64,000 nt of DNA from contig NZ_JAERQK010000003.1 of assembly GCF_017912535.1 (NCBI RefSeq), positions 124,001 to 188,000 on the forward strand, in the 5' to 3' direction. The translations under genes and the position numbers were made by a program. Position 1 is the first letter of the stretch; the number at the start of each line of letters is the position of its first letter. The notes under the pieces were generated by a model, which saw nothing but the letters and a program-made list of their open reading frames with translations, ran no database searches and was not told the DNA's origin. Below, piece after piece: positions 1-7,729 of this stretch. Source of the stretch: Motiliproteus sediminis (lineage in GTDB: Bacteria > Pseudomonadota > Gammaproteobacteria > Pseudomonadales > Balneatricaceae).

Positions 1-9
1 TCGATCAGG

Positions 10-211
10 CCCGCGCAAAGCGCGGGGCGAGGCATGGACGCCGAGCCGGATTGCGGCACAGGCATGTGCCGTTCGATCCGCCAGAATCACCGTTGCCGCG
101 CGCAGTGGACCCGTAGGGCGGCGGAACCAGGGGAGCATAAGGCACAAGTAGTTCTTTCTTCCCCTGTTCTTTGGAACGTTTGCCAAAGAATAGGGCCGCC
201 CGAGTGGGCGG
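10..211. repeat. Non-coding stretch with four consecutive hairpins
   Basis: Four perfect inverted repeats sit in about 200 bases: CCCGCGC/GCGCGGG at 10-26, GGCACA/TGTGCC at 55-70, TTCTTTGG/CCAAAGAA at 167-190 and CCGCCC/GGGCGG at 196-211. Open frames on both strands look non-biological, being rich in Arg, Pro and Cys with no domain and no convincing ribosome site. The look is that of a structured intergenic repeat as found in several copies in many gammaproteobacterial genomes, but only one copy is visible here. It could instead be a structured RNA. The rest of 1-369 holds only a terminator. Confidence 0.35.
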
Positions 212-324
212 AACAAAGGCTTTCAAGCAACACAGCAAATGAGCTTCAAACGCCATTGATTGAGTCGCTTCTCAGCCGAGCAAAAATGTCCGCTCCGCGC
301 CGTCAGCTGCCGCCTCATGGCCAC

Positions 325-349
325 AAAAAAGGCCAGCGTGAAGCTGGCC
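325..349 (-). terminator. Rho-independent terminator of the AGCS symporter gene
   Basis: On the minus strand a perfect 7-bp stem, GGCCAGC/GCTGGCC, with a 5-nt loop is followed by TTTTTT. It lies about 20 bases beyond the stop codon of the symporter gene at 370, the usual place for an intrinsic terminator. Confidence 0.85.
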
Positions 350-369
350 TTTGCTAGTGTGCTGCTCCC

Positions 370-1908
370 TTAGGCGCGGGCAGGTTCGCCCATCAGGGTA
401 TCGTCATCATCAGCCTGAGAGGATGGCTTGGCTTTCGCTTTGCCGGTCCAGTAGTCGGCGTTTTCAATCCCCAGTTTTTCTGGATCAAAGCTGTACTCGC
501 TGACCCCCGCTTTCTGCTGTGCTTCGTAGTCCTTCAGTGCTTTCAGCGCCGGCTTGGCCATAAAGAAGATCGCCACGATACCGACGATATTCAGCCATGC
601 CATCAGGCCGACGCCGACGTCACCCAGCCCCCAGGCCAGATTAGCGGTTTTGATCGCGCCATAAAACGTGGCACTCATCAGGCCCACCTTCAGGGCAAGC
701 GTCAGGCCGGGAATGTTAAGGCTGCGCTTGATATAAGCAACGTTGGTTTCGGCGATGTAGTAGTAAGCCAGAATAGTGGTGAAGGAGAAAAAGAATAGTG
801 CCAGGGCGATAAAGGGTTTGCCTACGCCCGGCAGCACGCTCTCTACAGCCATCTGGGTGAAGGCCGGGCTGTTGGCGGCGGCGCTGGCGGTGATGTTCTG
901 CACCAGGAAACTGTCACCCATACCGTGCACGTTGTAGGCACCGGTGATCAGAATCATCAGCGCGGTAGCGGTACAGACGAACAGGGTGTCGATGTAGACC
1001 GAGAACGCCTGTACCAAGCCCTGCTGCGCTGGATGTTGAACCGAGGCTGCAGCGGCGGCGTGCGGGCCCGTGCCTTGGCCGGCTTCGTTGGAGTATACGC
1101 CCCGTTTTACGCCCCAGCCGATGGCTGCGCCAACACCCGCCATGGGCGTAAAGGCGTCACTCAGGATCATGGCAAAGATACCGGGCAGGGCATCGATATT
1201 CAGGGCCACGATGACGCAGGCGATGATGATGTAGGCCAGCGCCATAAAGGGCACGATCACTTCGGTAAAGCGGGCGATCCGCTTGACCCCGCCAAAGATG
1301 ATAAAGCCAAGGATCAGTACCACGGCCAGCCCTGACATGATTTTTGCCGAGCTCAGCTCGCCCATGCCGGTCTGGATCATCTGACCGGGGCCGAAAGCCA
1401 TCTCTACCGCGTTGCCGATGCTGTTGGACTGCACCCCCGGCAACAGCAATCCGCAGGCGAGGATGGTGGCCAGCGCGAAGATCCAGGCGTACCACTTCTG
1501 GCCCATCGCCTTTTCGAAATAGTAGGCCGGCCCGCCACGGTATTGGCCGTCTTGCTCCTCCTTGTAGATCTGCGCCAGGGTGGACTCGATATACGCGGTG
1601 GCGGCGCCCAGAAAGGCAACCACCCACATCCAGAATACGGCGCCGGGACCACCAAAGCCGATGGCAGCAGCGACACCGGCGATGTTACCGGTGCCGACGC
1701 GGCCGGACAGCGACACGGCCAGGGCCTGAAACGACGAGATCCCCTTGTCGGAACTCTTGCCTGAGAACAACAGGCGCCACATCTCGCCGAAGTGGCGGAT
1801 CTGCACGAAGCGGGTCAGGATGGAATAGAAAAGGCCGGCGCCAAGGCACAGATAGATCAGCGCGGGGCTCCAGATAATGCCGTTCATAAAGTCGACAAAG
1901 GCTTGCAT
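370..1908 (-). CDS. Alanine/glycine:cation symporter (AGCS family)
   Basis: A 512-residue inner-membrane protein of the AGCS (DagA/AlsT) family, which imports alanine or glycine together with Na+. The family core is plain: an N-terminal membrane segment, then LSGRVGTGNIAGVAAAIGFG near residue 67 (Na+/substrate site), WGVKRGVYSNEAGQGTGPHA in the middle, and about ten hydrophobic segments. The C-terminal 60 residues are a charged cytoplasmic tail ending in an acidic cluster (DDDD). The ATG at 1908 has AGAGGA about 7 bases upstream. A terminator follows the gene and no partner gene is adjacent, so it is probably monocistronic. The exact amino acid carried cannot be read from sequence. Confidence 0.93.
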   Translation of the reverse strand: MQAFVDFMNGIIWSPALIYLCLGAGLFYSILTRFVQIRHFGEMWRLLFSGKSSDKGISSFQALAVSLSGRVGTGNIAGVAAAIGFGGPGAVFWMWVVAFLGAATAYIESTLAQIYKEEQDGQYRGGPAYYFEKAMGQKWYAWIFALATILACGLLLPGVQSNSIGNAVEMAFGPGQMIQTGMGELSSAKIMSGLAVVLILGFIIFGGVKRIARFTEVIVPFMALAYIIIACVIVALNIDALPGIFAMILSDAFTPMAGVGAAIGWGVKRGVYSNEAGQGTGPHAAAAASVQHPAQQGLVQAFSVYIDTLFVCTATALMILITGAYNVHGMGDSFLVQNITASAAANSPAFTQMAVESVLPGVGKPFIALALFFFSFTTILAYYYIAETNVAYIKRSLNIPGLTLALKVGLMSATFYGAIKTANLAWGLGDVGVGLMAWLNIVGIVAIFFMAKPALKALKDYEAQQKAGVSEYSFDPEKLGIENADYWTGKAKAKPSSQADDDDTLMGEPARA

Positions 1909-2192
1909 TCAACGGTTCCTCTAATAGCGGTTGTATGCCTCTCTGGCGGAGGCTTGCCCAAAGCAGCGGCGGATTATACGGCATTCGATGAGGAAAATTT
2001 ACAGTGGTGATCAGAAAAATTTACGCTGCTGGCAGTGCCAGGGGCGCCTTTCATGCGGAAGTTCGCGGTGCGGATGGTTCTCCTTTCAGCTGAGCTTTTA
2101 TTGGCAAAGATCTACGGAATAGTCGGCGCTGTCAGGTGTTGGTGTTTCTGGGTTGCCGTGCCGATACCGGCCACTATTTGAGGAGATGGGCT

Positions 2193-2843
2193 ATGAATTG
2201 GTTGAAGGGTTACTGCCGCACCCTGTGCGGCGCAATAATGCTGGTACTGGTGCTTCCATTGCAGGCCGAAGAGCGCCCGATGGGTTTTTTTGTGACCAGT
2301 GTGGGCATGGGCAATGGTGCCGATCTTGGCGGTCTGGAAGGCGCTGACGCCCACTGCCAGAAGCTGGCAGCGGCGGCGGGGGCCGGGGAACGCGTCTGGC
2401 GCGCCTACTTGAGCACCGAGCTGCCGGACAAGCGAGGAGTGTCGGCGCGTCACCGGATCGGTAATGGTCCCTGGTACAACGCTCAGGGGGTGCTGATAGC
2501 CGCCAATCTGACCGATCTGCATCTCTATAACAAAACCATCACCTTGGAAACTGCACTCGATGAACAGGGGAACCGGATCAAGGGGCGTTACGACAAGCCC
2601 AACGAGCACGATATATTGACCGGCAGTGGCGATGACGGCATGGCCTATTTCCCCGATGAACAGGACCATACCTGTAATAACTGGACCAGCAGCGGCGAAG
2701 GCAGTGCGCAGGTGGGGCATCATGACCGCCACGGCGGCGGCAACGTCTCATGGAATTCAGCCCACGCCAGTCGCGGTTGCAGTCAGGAGGCACTGGCGCG
2801 GACCGGCGGCGCCGGAAAGTTTTATTGTTTCGCGGCGGACTAA
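2193..2843 (+). CDS. Secreted lectin-like protein (C-type-lectin-like / endostatin-like fold)
   Basis: The chosen ATG gives 216 residues starting with a signal peptide (MNWLKGYCRTL, a hydrophobic stretch, cut near LQAEE) and has GAGGAGA just upstream. The mature part shows the pattern of small exported bacterial proteins annotated as lectins: FFVTSVGMGNGADLGGL, GADAHCQKLAAAAGAG, WRAYLST, then NWTSSGEGSAQVGHHDR and SWNSAHASRGCSQ, ending FYCFA. Four cysteines in the mature chain (in AHCQ, HTCN, RGCS and FYCF) could form two disulfides, as in C-type-lectin-like folds. It is probably periplasmic or secreted. The ligand is unknown. Longer in-frame starts at 2136 would spoil the signal peptide. Confidence 0.72.
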   Translation: MNWLKGYCRTLCGAIMLVLVLPLQAEERPMGFFVTSVGMGNGADLGGLEGADAHCQKLAAAAGAGERVWRAYLSTELPDKRGVSARHRIGNGPWYNAQGVLIAANLTDLHLYNKTITLETALDEQGNRIKGRYDKPNEHDILTGSGDDGMAYFPDEQDHTCNNWTSSGEGSAQVGHHDRHGGGNVSWNSAHASRGCSQEALARTGGAGKFYCFAAD

Positions 2844-2908
2844 GAAACCGCCGACACCCTCTTTTTGATGGGTAGCGACAGCTGCCAAGCTGGCACATGG
2901 ATCGTGTA

Positions 2909-2931
2909 GGAGGGGGAAACCATCCCCCTCC
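2909..2931 (+). terminator. Hairpin downstream of the lectin-like gene
   Basis: GGAGGGGG and CCCCCTCC pair across a 7-base loop about 65 bases after the stop at 2843. No T tract follows, so it is a weak terminator candidate, perhaps only an mRNA 3' end stabiliser. Confidence 0.35.
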
Positions 2932-2998
2932 CCCTCCCCATAAGTGCGGTTAACGGCTGGAGTAATTGCCACGCGAGTGACGAAAACAGGTCGGAAAG

Positions 2999-3012
2999 GT
3001 GACAAATGTCAC
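2999..3012. promoter_or_regulatory. Palindrome GTGACA-AA-TGTCAC, possible activator site
   Basis: A perfect inverted repeat with 6-base arms lies about 65 bases upstream of the sigma-54-like element at 3077. That spacing suits an enhancer-binding activator. The regulator is not known. Confidence 0.35.
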
Positions 3013-3076
3013 AGTGGCAGCGAGGCGATGTGCGACTGATTCTTTATATTTCAGTTAGTTAATCAAGTGCGCAGAT

Positions 3077-3093
3077 TGGCATCGATGTTGCGA
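3077..3093 (+). promoter_or_regulatory. Candidate sigma-54 promoter for the IscA/HesB-like gene
   Basis: TTGGCATCGATGTTGCGA matches the -24/-12 form (TTGGCA, then TTGC) with exactly 10 bases between the invariant GG and GC. It lies about 38 bases upstream of the start codon at 3131, correctly oriented. The last base of the -24 box departs from the consensus (T for C). Confidence 0.45.
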
Positions 3094-3130
3094 TAGCTCC
3101 GGTACCACTAGCAAGAATCAGGAGCTAAAC

Positions 3131-3454
3131 ATGATCAGTTTGACCGACAACGCACGTAAGGCGGTTCGGCGTTTTATTCAGGGGGCGGATGGTGACGCCA
3201 ATGCGCTGCGGCTGCGGATAACCGGTGGCGGTTGCTCCGGCCTTGCCTACGAAATGAGTCTGGAGGCCGCGCCAGCGGCGGATGACCTGGTTGTCGATGC
3301 CGGGCGTTTCAGCGTGCTGATCGACCCAGCCAGCCAACCCCTCTTGGCCGGGGTGACGGTTGATTTCGTTGACGCGCTGTCGGGGTCGGGTTTTACCTTC
3401 AGCAATCCTAACGCGGGCAGCGAGTGCAGTTGCGGCAAATCGTTTACCGCCTGA
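3131..3454 (+). CDS. A-type Fe-S carrier protein (IscA/HesB family)
   Basis: A 107-residue protein with the three cysteines of A-type Fe-S cluster carriers: Cys35 in GGGCSGL and Cys99/Cys101 in ECSCGKSF near the C-terminus. Proteins of this family receive Fe-S clusters from scaffolds and pass them to apo-enzymes in the cytoplasm. The ATG has CAGGAGC upstream. It stands alone: no iscS, iscU, hscA, sufB or nif gene is in the window, so it may serve a special client rather than bulk assembly. The possible sigma-54 promoter ahead of it would make its control unlike that of isc or suf operons. Assignment among IscA, SufA, ErpA and NifIscA is not possible from this view. Confidence 0.9.
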   Translation: MISLTDNARKAVRRFIQGADGDANALRLRITGGGCSGLAYEMSLEAAPAADDLVVDAGRFSVLIDPASQPLLAGVTVDFVDALSGSGFTFSNPNAGSECSCGKSFTA

Positions 3455-3478
3455 ACTTTGCCCAGAGTTGTGCCGGTT

Positions 3479-4138
3479 TCAAGCCGCGGTACGCTCGTAG
3501 CTTAGGACGACGCCCTTGAATGGGCGTTCGAGATACGAGGTGTCGTGCGGGTGGTTCTGGCAGTGGCTGAAACCCCGGGCGATCATCATTTTGCTGAAGC
3601 GTGCATGGTGTCCGCGGCCGGGGTCGACCATGACTACCTGACAGGCCGGCCTGGCGTGCTGGTCGATAAACCCGGCCAACAGGATGGCGTGCTCCTGTTC
3701 GTAGAGCAGGTCGCTGCCAATGATAAGGTCGAACTGACCGAGGCTGCTTTGGGGGTCATCCCAGCCGGTGCGCACGAAGGGAATGGGCTCGCCGGCATTG
3801 ATGCGCACATTTTCAGCCAGAAAACGGCCCGCTTCGGGGTGGTAATCGGTAGCAGTAATATCGGCGTTGCGCTGGTTAAGCAGCAGGCTCGACAGGCCGA
3901 TACCGCAGCCCACTTCGAGAATCCGTTTGCCCTCGATCTCCTGCACCAGCATCTGGTTTGCCAGCACCTCACCGGAGGGCCAGATGATGCCAAACAGAGG
4001 CCAGGTGGCCGAGGATATTCCCAACGACTCGGCGATGCCCAGGTCGTCCTGATACTGCTGATTATCGCGCAGGGTGCGCAGGTGAACATCGTAGCTACCA
4101 ACCTCGAGGGTCTGGTAGCGCAGCCGAAGAGCGGACAT
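3479..4138 (-). CDS. SAM-dependent methyltransferase (METTL21/COG3897-like)
   Basis: About 219 residues with a class I methyltransferase core: motif I ILEVGCGIGLSS for SAM binding, an acidic end of strand 2 (ITATDYHPEA), and FDLIIGSDLLYEQEH near motif IV, the SD-LLY pattern of protein-lysine methyltransferases of the METTL21/FAM86 type. The 60 residues before motif I include TWPLFGIIWPSGEVLA, also typical of that group. The likely substrate is therefore a protein side chain, but this is an inference. The ATG at 4138 was chosen; a GTG at 4174 would add 12 unremarkable residues. It converges on the IscA-like gene with 24 bases between. Confidence 0.75.
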   Translation of the reverse strand: MSALRLRYQTLEVGSYDVHLRTLRDNQQYQDDLGIAESLGISSATWPLFGIIWPSGEVLANQMLVQEIEGKRILEVGCGIGLSSLLLNQRNADITATDYHPEAGRFLAENVRINAGEPIPFVRTGWDDPQSSLGQFDLIIGSDLLYEQEHAILLAGFIDQHARPACQVVMVDPGRGHHARFSKMMIARGFSHCQNHPHDTSYLERPFKGVVLSYERTAA

Positions 4139-4253
4139 GGGACGGTCTCTGTCAGGTGAACGCAGTTCCCTCACATCGGACCGATTCGCTACGCAATGGC
4201 GTTATTGTACGCGCTGCCCCGATAACTGGCGAATATATATCCAGCGGGCGGGC

Positions 4254-4937
4254 TCAGGGCCCCTTGTTAAGGCTTTGTTGCGCCTGGCGAATCTTTTCCT
4301 CTTTCCAGCTGCGGTGATCACAGATCGCCTTGACCACCACCTCGATGTCGTCGGTGATGGTGACGATATCAAGGTCCTCGGGCGAGATCAGGCGCTGTTT
4401 CAACGGTGCAGTTTTGAGCCAATCAATCAGCCCCTGCCAGAACTCACTGCCGTAGAGTACCAGCGGTAACGGATAGATTTTCATGGTTTGCATCAGGGTG
4501 AGAGCCTCGAAGAACTCATCGAGCGTGCCGTAGCCGCCGGGCATGCACACATAGCCCACCGAATATTTGATAAACATCGCCTTGCGGGCGAAGAAGTAAC
4601 GAAAGTCGAGAGACAGGTTTTGATACGGGTTGGGGTGCTGCTCCATCGGTAGCTGAATATTGAGCCCCACCGATGCAACCCCGGCGTCGCGGGCGCCGAG
4701 GTTACCCGCTTCCATGATGCCGGGTCCGCCGCCGGTGATAATCGCAAACCCCTCTTCACCTAAGCGCTGCGCCAGAGCGCGGGCTTGCTGGTAATAGGGA
4801 TCCTCGGGTTCGGTTCGCGCGGAGCCGAAGATGGTGACCGCCCAGCCCAGATCGGAGAGGCGATCATAGCCTTCGGTAAACTCGGCGAGAATGCGCAGCA
4901 GGCGCCAGCTCTCTTCACCTTTTATGTCCTCAATCAT
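4254..4937 (-). CDS. LOG-family protein (TIGR00730 type)
   Basis: A 227-residue cytoplasmic enzyme with the LOG (lysine decarboxylase-like) Rossmann fold. Signature motifs are VTIFGSART near residue 35, IITGGGPGIMEAGNLGA, and the catalytic PGGYGTLDEFFEALT. Members hydrolyse nucleoside 5'-monophosphates to free base and ribose phosphate; plant and actinobacterial ones release cytokinin. The sequence here supports the family but not the base specificity. The start ATG overlaps no neighbour. A second, much longer LOG protein, PpnN, is encoded at 52146. Confidence 0.88.
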   Translation of the reverse strand: MIEDIKGEESWRLLRILAEFTEGYDRLSDLGWAVTIFGSARTEPEDPYYQQARALAQRLGEEGFAIITGGGPGIMEAGNLGARDAGVASVGLNIQLPMEQHPNPYQNLSLDFRYFFARKAMFIKYSVGYVCMPGGYGTLDEFFEALTLMQTMKIYPLPLVLYGSEFWQGLIDWLKTAPLKQRLISPEDLDIVTITDDIEVVVKAICDHRSWKEEKIRQAQQSLNKGP

Positions 4938-5161
4938 CGCGGTGGGCTCCGTCGCAGGCTAGATTCAGGGAGTATAGCGGCTTACAGGTCGGCGCTTCAG
5001 CTGGCATGGTGCTGAAACGGACCGACGCCAGCGGGGCGACGGAAAAGCGGATAGAACCTGTCGCGGTAAGCGCTGCTTATCAGGTCGGGCCCACCAAGAA
5101 GGCGCTACCGGGAGTAGTGCCTTTCTTACTTGGCTTTGAACGGGGCGTTCTGGCTGCGGCG

Positions 5162-5356
5162 TCAGACGTACAGGTCGATATTCTGGCCAATGGCTGAGCT
5201 GGGGTCGACTTGGGGTACCGGCGGAATCAGCTGCAGCAGTTGCTCGCCTTGCATCTCCAGCGACTCTTTCAGCAGTTTGGCGGTGACATTCTCACGCATG
5301 CGTGCGGTTTCGATAGTCGCCATGGCGGGCGCGAGGGCTTGACTGACATCCATCAT
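5162..5356 (-). CDS. YjfB-type small motility protein
   Basis: A 64-residue protein matching the YjfB family: MDVSQALAPAMA at the N-terminus, an amphipathic helix through VTAKLLKESLEMQGEQLLQLI, and SSAIGQNIDLYV at the end. YjfB proteins are annotated as putative motility proteins and often belong to flagellar regulons; their biochemical job is unknown. AAGGGAGG precedes tandem ATG codons at 5356 and 5353, and the second is the family's usual start. A FliA-like promoter lies just upstream, supporting co-expression with flagella even though no flagellar cluster is near. Confidence 0.8.
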   Translation of the reverse strand: MMDVSQALAPAMATIETARMRENVTAKLLKESLEMQGEQLLQLIPPVPQVDPSSAIGQNIDLYV

Positions 5357-5376
5357 AGGCCTCCCTTAAGGGCGAT

Positions 5377-5402
5377 TTTTCGGACAACGAGGTGACACTT
5401 TA
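5377..5402 (-). promoter_or_regulatory. Candidate sigma-28 (FliA) promoter of the yjfB-like gene
   Basis: Read on the minus strand: TAAAGTGT, 10 bases, then TCCGAAAA. This is close to the FliA form TAAAGTTT-N11-GCCGATAA, with one spacer base missing. The predicted RNA start lies about 15 bases upstream of the start codon. Confidence 0.45.
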
Positions 5403-5462
5403 GCACGCCCGGAGTCTGATAACCTTGAGATAAGGCAAAGAGCCGTCATTCAGGAGAGAGGT

Positions 5463-5954
5463 ATGAGCAGTCAAGGGGGACTCATAGCACGCTACACTAG
5501 CGACCTGCCACCGGGGCGAGTGGAGTGGATCGGCCTGCGTGAGGAGCGCAAAGGCGAGATCCGGGTGGTCGATCAGGTGTGTGCGCTAGAGGGGCAGGGG
5601 CTGGAAGGAGATCGTCGCTGTCAGGGGCGCCCGGGTAGTGGGCGTCAGGTTACGTTTATCAGTCGCGAGTTTATCGCTCAGATCTCCCTTTATCTGGGGC
5701 GTGATGCCATCGATCCGGTGATTTTGAGACGCAATATCCTGGTATCCGGGATCAACCTCAACGCCCTGCGGCATCAGCGTTTTGCGATAGGGGAGGCCGA
5801 GTTTGAGGCAACTGCGTGGTGTCACCCCTGCGCGCGGATGGAATCGGTGTTGGGGCCGGGCGGTTTCGCGGCGATGCTGGGGCATGGTGGTCTGTGTGCC
5901 CGCATCAGCAAAACCGGCATACTGCGAGTTGGCGATGCCTTGATCAGACTTTAA
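5463..5954 (+). CDS. MOSC domain protein
   Basis: A single MOSC domain of 163 residues (molybdenum cofactor sulfurase C-terminal type). Visible landmarks are the early VEWIGLREERKG, EGQGLEGDRR, the RQVTFISREF strand, LRRNILVSGINLNAL and the conserved cysteine in WCHPCARMES. Such proteins bind the molybdenum cofactor or carry sulfur and often reduce N-hydroxylated compounds or protect against base analogues (YiiM, YcbX). The length fits stand-alone MOSC proteins. The ATG has GGAGAGAGG directly upstream. It is divergent from the yjfB-like gene and 51 bases ahead of the dehydrogenase gene, with which it may be co-transcribed. Confidence 0.88.
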   Translation: MSSQGGLIARYTSDLPPGRVEWIGLREERKGEIRVVDQVCALEGQGLEGDRRCQGRPGSGRQVTFISREFIAQISLYLGRDAIDPVILRRNILVSGINLNALRHQRFAIGEAEFEATAWCHPCARMESVLGPGGFAAMLGHGGLCARISKTGILRVGDALIRL

Positions 5955-6005
5955 TGCGCAGCAGTGGTGTCGTTAAAATCCGCAATACGCTTATCAGGAG
6001 ACCCC

Positions 6006-6938
6006 ATGTCAGAACCCTCTGTTGCCATTGTCAGCAAGCAGGCCAACGCCTACGCCGACGCACTGGCGACCAGCCTGACGACAGCACCGTTAACGTTCAC
6101 CGAGACCCCGGCGGCTAGCGCGCTGGCAGAGGTGCCCGTGGTCCTGGCCGACCCGGATCTGATCGCGCCGCTGGTGCCCCGGCTGCCTGATCTGCGCTGG
6201 CTGCAGTCCACCTGGGCGGGCGTAACCCCGTTGATACGCCAGCCTGCCCGGCACTACCAGCTGACCAACATTCGTGGCGTGTTCGGTCCGCTGATGGTGG
6301 AGTACGTGTTCGGTCATCTGCTGGCCATCGAACGCCAGCATCGCGACCATTATCACGCAACCCGTCAGCAGCGTTGGCACCCGGTTGAGCCAGGTGTCTT
6401 GCGAGGCAAAACACTGGGGTTGATGGGCATGGGTAGCATCGGCACCGCGCTCGCCGAGGCCGGGCGATTTTTTGGTCTGACAGTACTTGGCTATTCGCGC
6501 AGCGGTGGTGCTCATCCAACATTGGAGCGCGCCTATTGCCAAGGCCAGTTAGCGGAGATGTTGCCTCATTGCGACTATTTGGTGGCTTCATTGCCGAGCA
6601 CGCTTGCTACCCGCAACCAGCTTGATGGCGAGGCTTTTTCGGTTCTCAAACCGGGAGCGGTGTTGATCAACGTGGGACGCGGTAATCTGATTGACGAAGA
6701 GGCCCTGATACAGGCGCTTGGCAGTGGCCGGTTGCGTGCGGCGGTGGTGGATGTGTTCAGGCAAGAGCCGCTGCCATCCTCGCACCCGTTGTGGCAGACG
6801 CCCAATCTACTGGTTACCTCCCATACCGCCGCGCCGAGCCGGGTTGCCGATATAGCGCCGATTTTTATCGATAACTACCACCGTTTCAGCGCCGGCATGC
6901 CGCTGCTTCACAGGGTGGACTTCGAGCGTGGTTATTGA
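6006..6938 (+). CDS. D-2-hydroxyacid dehydrogenase (GhrA-like)
   Basis: A cytoplasmic NAD(P)H-dependent reductase of about 310 residues, probably acting on glyoxylate, hydroxypyruvate or a related 2-oxoacid. The nucleotide-binding loop is GLMGMGSIGTALAE. The catalytic Arg is in NVGRGNLIDEEAL, the Glu in FRQEPLPSSHPLW and the His in LLVTSHTAAPS. The short N-terminal substrate domain and the WLQSTWAGVTPL segment resemble the GhrA branch. The ATG at 6006 follows CAGGAGA; an upstream in-frame start at 5964 adds residues that do not fit the family. Substrate preference is not readable. Confidence 0.87.
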   Translation: MSEPSVAIVSKQANAYADALATSLTTAPLTFTETPAASALAEVPVVLADPDLIAPLVPRLPDLRWLQSTWAGVTPLIRQPARHYQLTNIRGVFGPLMVEYVFGHLLAIERQHRDHYHATRQQRWHPVEPGVLRGKTLGLMGMGSIGTALAEAGRFFGLTVLGYSRSGGAHPTLERAYCQGQLAEMLPHCDYLVASLPSTLATRNQLDGEAFSVLKPGAVLINVGRGNLIDEEALIQALGSGRLRAAVVDVFRQEPLPSSHPLWQTPNLLVTSHTAAPSRVADIAPIFIDNYHRFSAGMPLLHRVDFERGY

Positions 6939-7009
6939 GTCGACAGTCGCTGAGCTATGCTGTAAGTAGGCCTGTTAGGCTAGGGGAAACAGAGCTTTCG
7001 CCGGGGGGG

Positions 7010-7288
7010 ATGATCATGGGTACACCGACTAAATATGAGTTGCAGCGCGCGCTGGCGCGTGCCGCGCATCTTCGCGAAAGCGGACAGGATTGCTACTTTA
7101 TCGGTAAAGCACTGCTCAACGGTCACTATCGACTGGAGCATCTGGAAAAGGTGTTGGCACTGACCGAAACGTACCTCAAATTTGGTCAGGACGAGCAGGA
7201 GCATGGCCGGCTGTTGAAAGCGATTGCGGAGTATCATCGGCTGTGTGAACGCGGCGAACCGGAGGCTGAAGGATTCGGTCTGGAATAG
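7010..7288 (+). CDS. Conserved hypothetical protein, about 92 residues
   Basis: A small, mostly helical cytoplasmic protein (MGTPTKYELQRALARAAHL, then CYFIGKALLNGHYRLEHLEKV). It resembles a family of short uncharacterised proteins in Pseudomonas and relatives that begin with the PTKYELQ pattern. No signal peptide, membrane segment or known catalytic motif is seen. A GGGGGG run precedes ATG codons at 7010 and 7016; either could be the start. Function unknown. Confidence 0.65.
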   Translation: MIMGTPTKYELQRALARAAHLRESGQDCYFIGKALLNGHYRLEHLEKVLALTETYLKFGQDEQEHGRLLKAIAEYHRLCERGEPEAEGFGLE

Positions 7289-7435
7289 TCGCGCGAGATC
7301 GTTCGAAAGTCGTAGTTTTTTTAGACTAACGGATTGGTGCAATGCAGCATGTTGGCTGCTAGTCTTGTACTCGTGGGCAGAACCACGTACCGGTGGCGTC
7401 ACAGGCCGGCGTCAGGTGTCTGCAGCGAGAGTGGT

Positions 7436-7729
7436 ATGACCTGTTTTAACTCCGAATGTCTGGGTAATAGCGACTTTGAGCGTATTGCACGCCATGCTCG
7501 TCGTCGTTTTGTCGAGGGTATCGATACCGTCACCCTGATGCAGGGTGCCAGCAGTGAGCGCGAGCGGCGAGAGATCGCACTGGCCGCGCTGCTGGATCTT
7601 GATGAGGCTACCATCGCCGGGATTGAGCTTTTCGCCTGCGACAGTCTGCAGTGCCGCGCGCGGGAGTACCGACAGCGCCTGCGTCGTCTGTTGTCGCTGG
7701 AGCAGCCGCTGATCGCTGTTGGTTTTTAA
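7436..7729 (+). CDS. Hypothetical protein, 97 residues
   Basis: Starting at the ATG at 7436 (AGCGAGAG upstream) this gives a soluble, charged, helical protein with four cysteines and an Arg-rich middle (RIARHARRRF, SERERREIALAALLD). I do not recognise a family. It converges with the GIY-YIG gene and their ends overlap by 4 bases. An upstream in-frame start at 7334 would give 131 residues but lacks a ribosome site. Confidence 0.5.
   Translation: MTCFNSECLGNSDFERIARHARRRFVEGIDTVTLMQGASSERERREIALAALLDLDEATIAGIELFACDSLQCRAREYRQRLRRLLSLEQPLIAVGF

Noticed and set aside
1344-1877. Plus-strand ORF of 177 codons opposite the AGCS gene
   Set aside because: It is Arg/Pro-rich, has no ribosome site and lies entirely antisense to a clear transporter gene; this is a GC-rich shadow frame.
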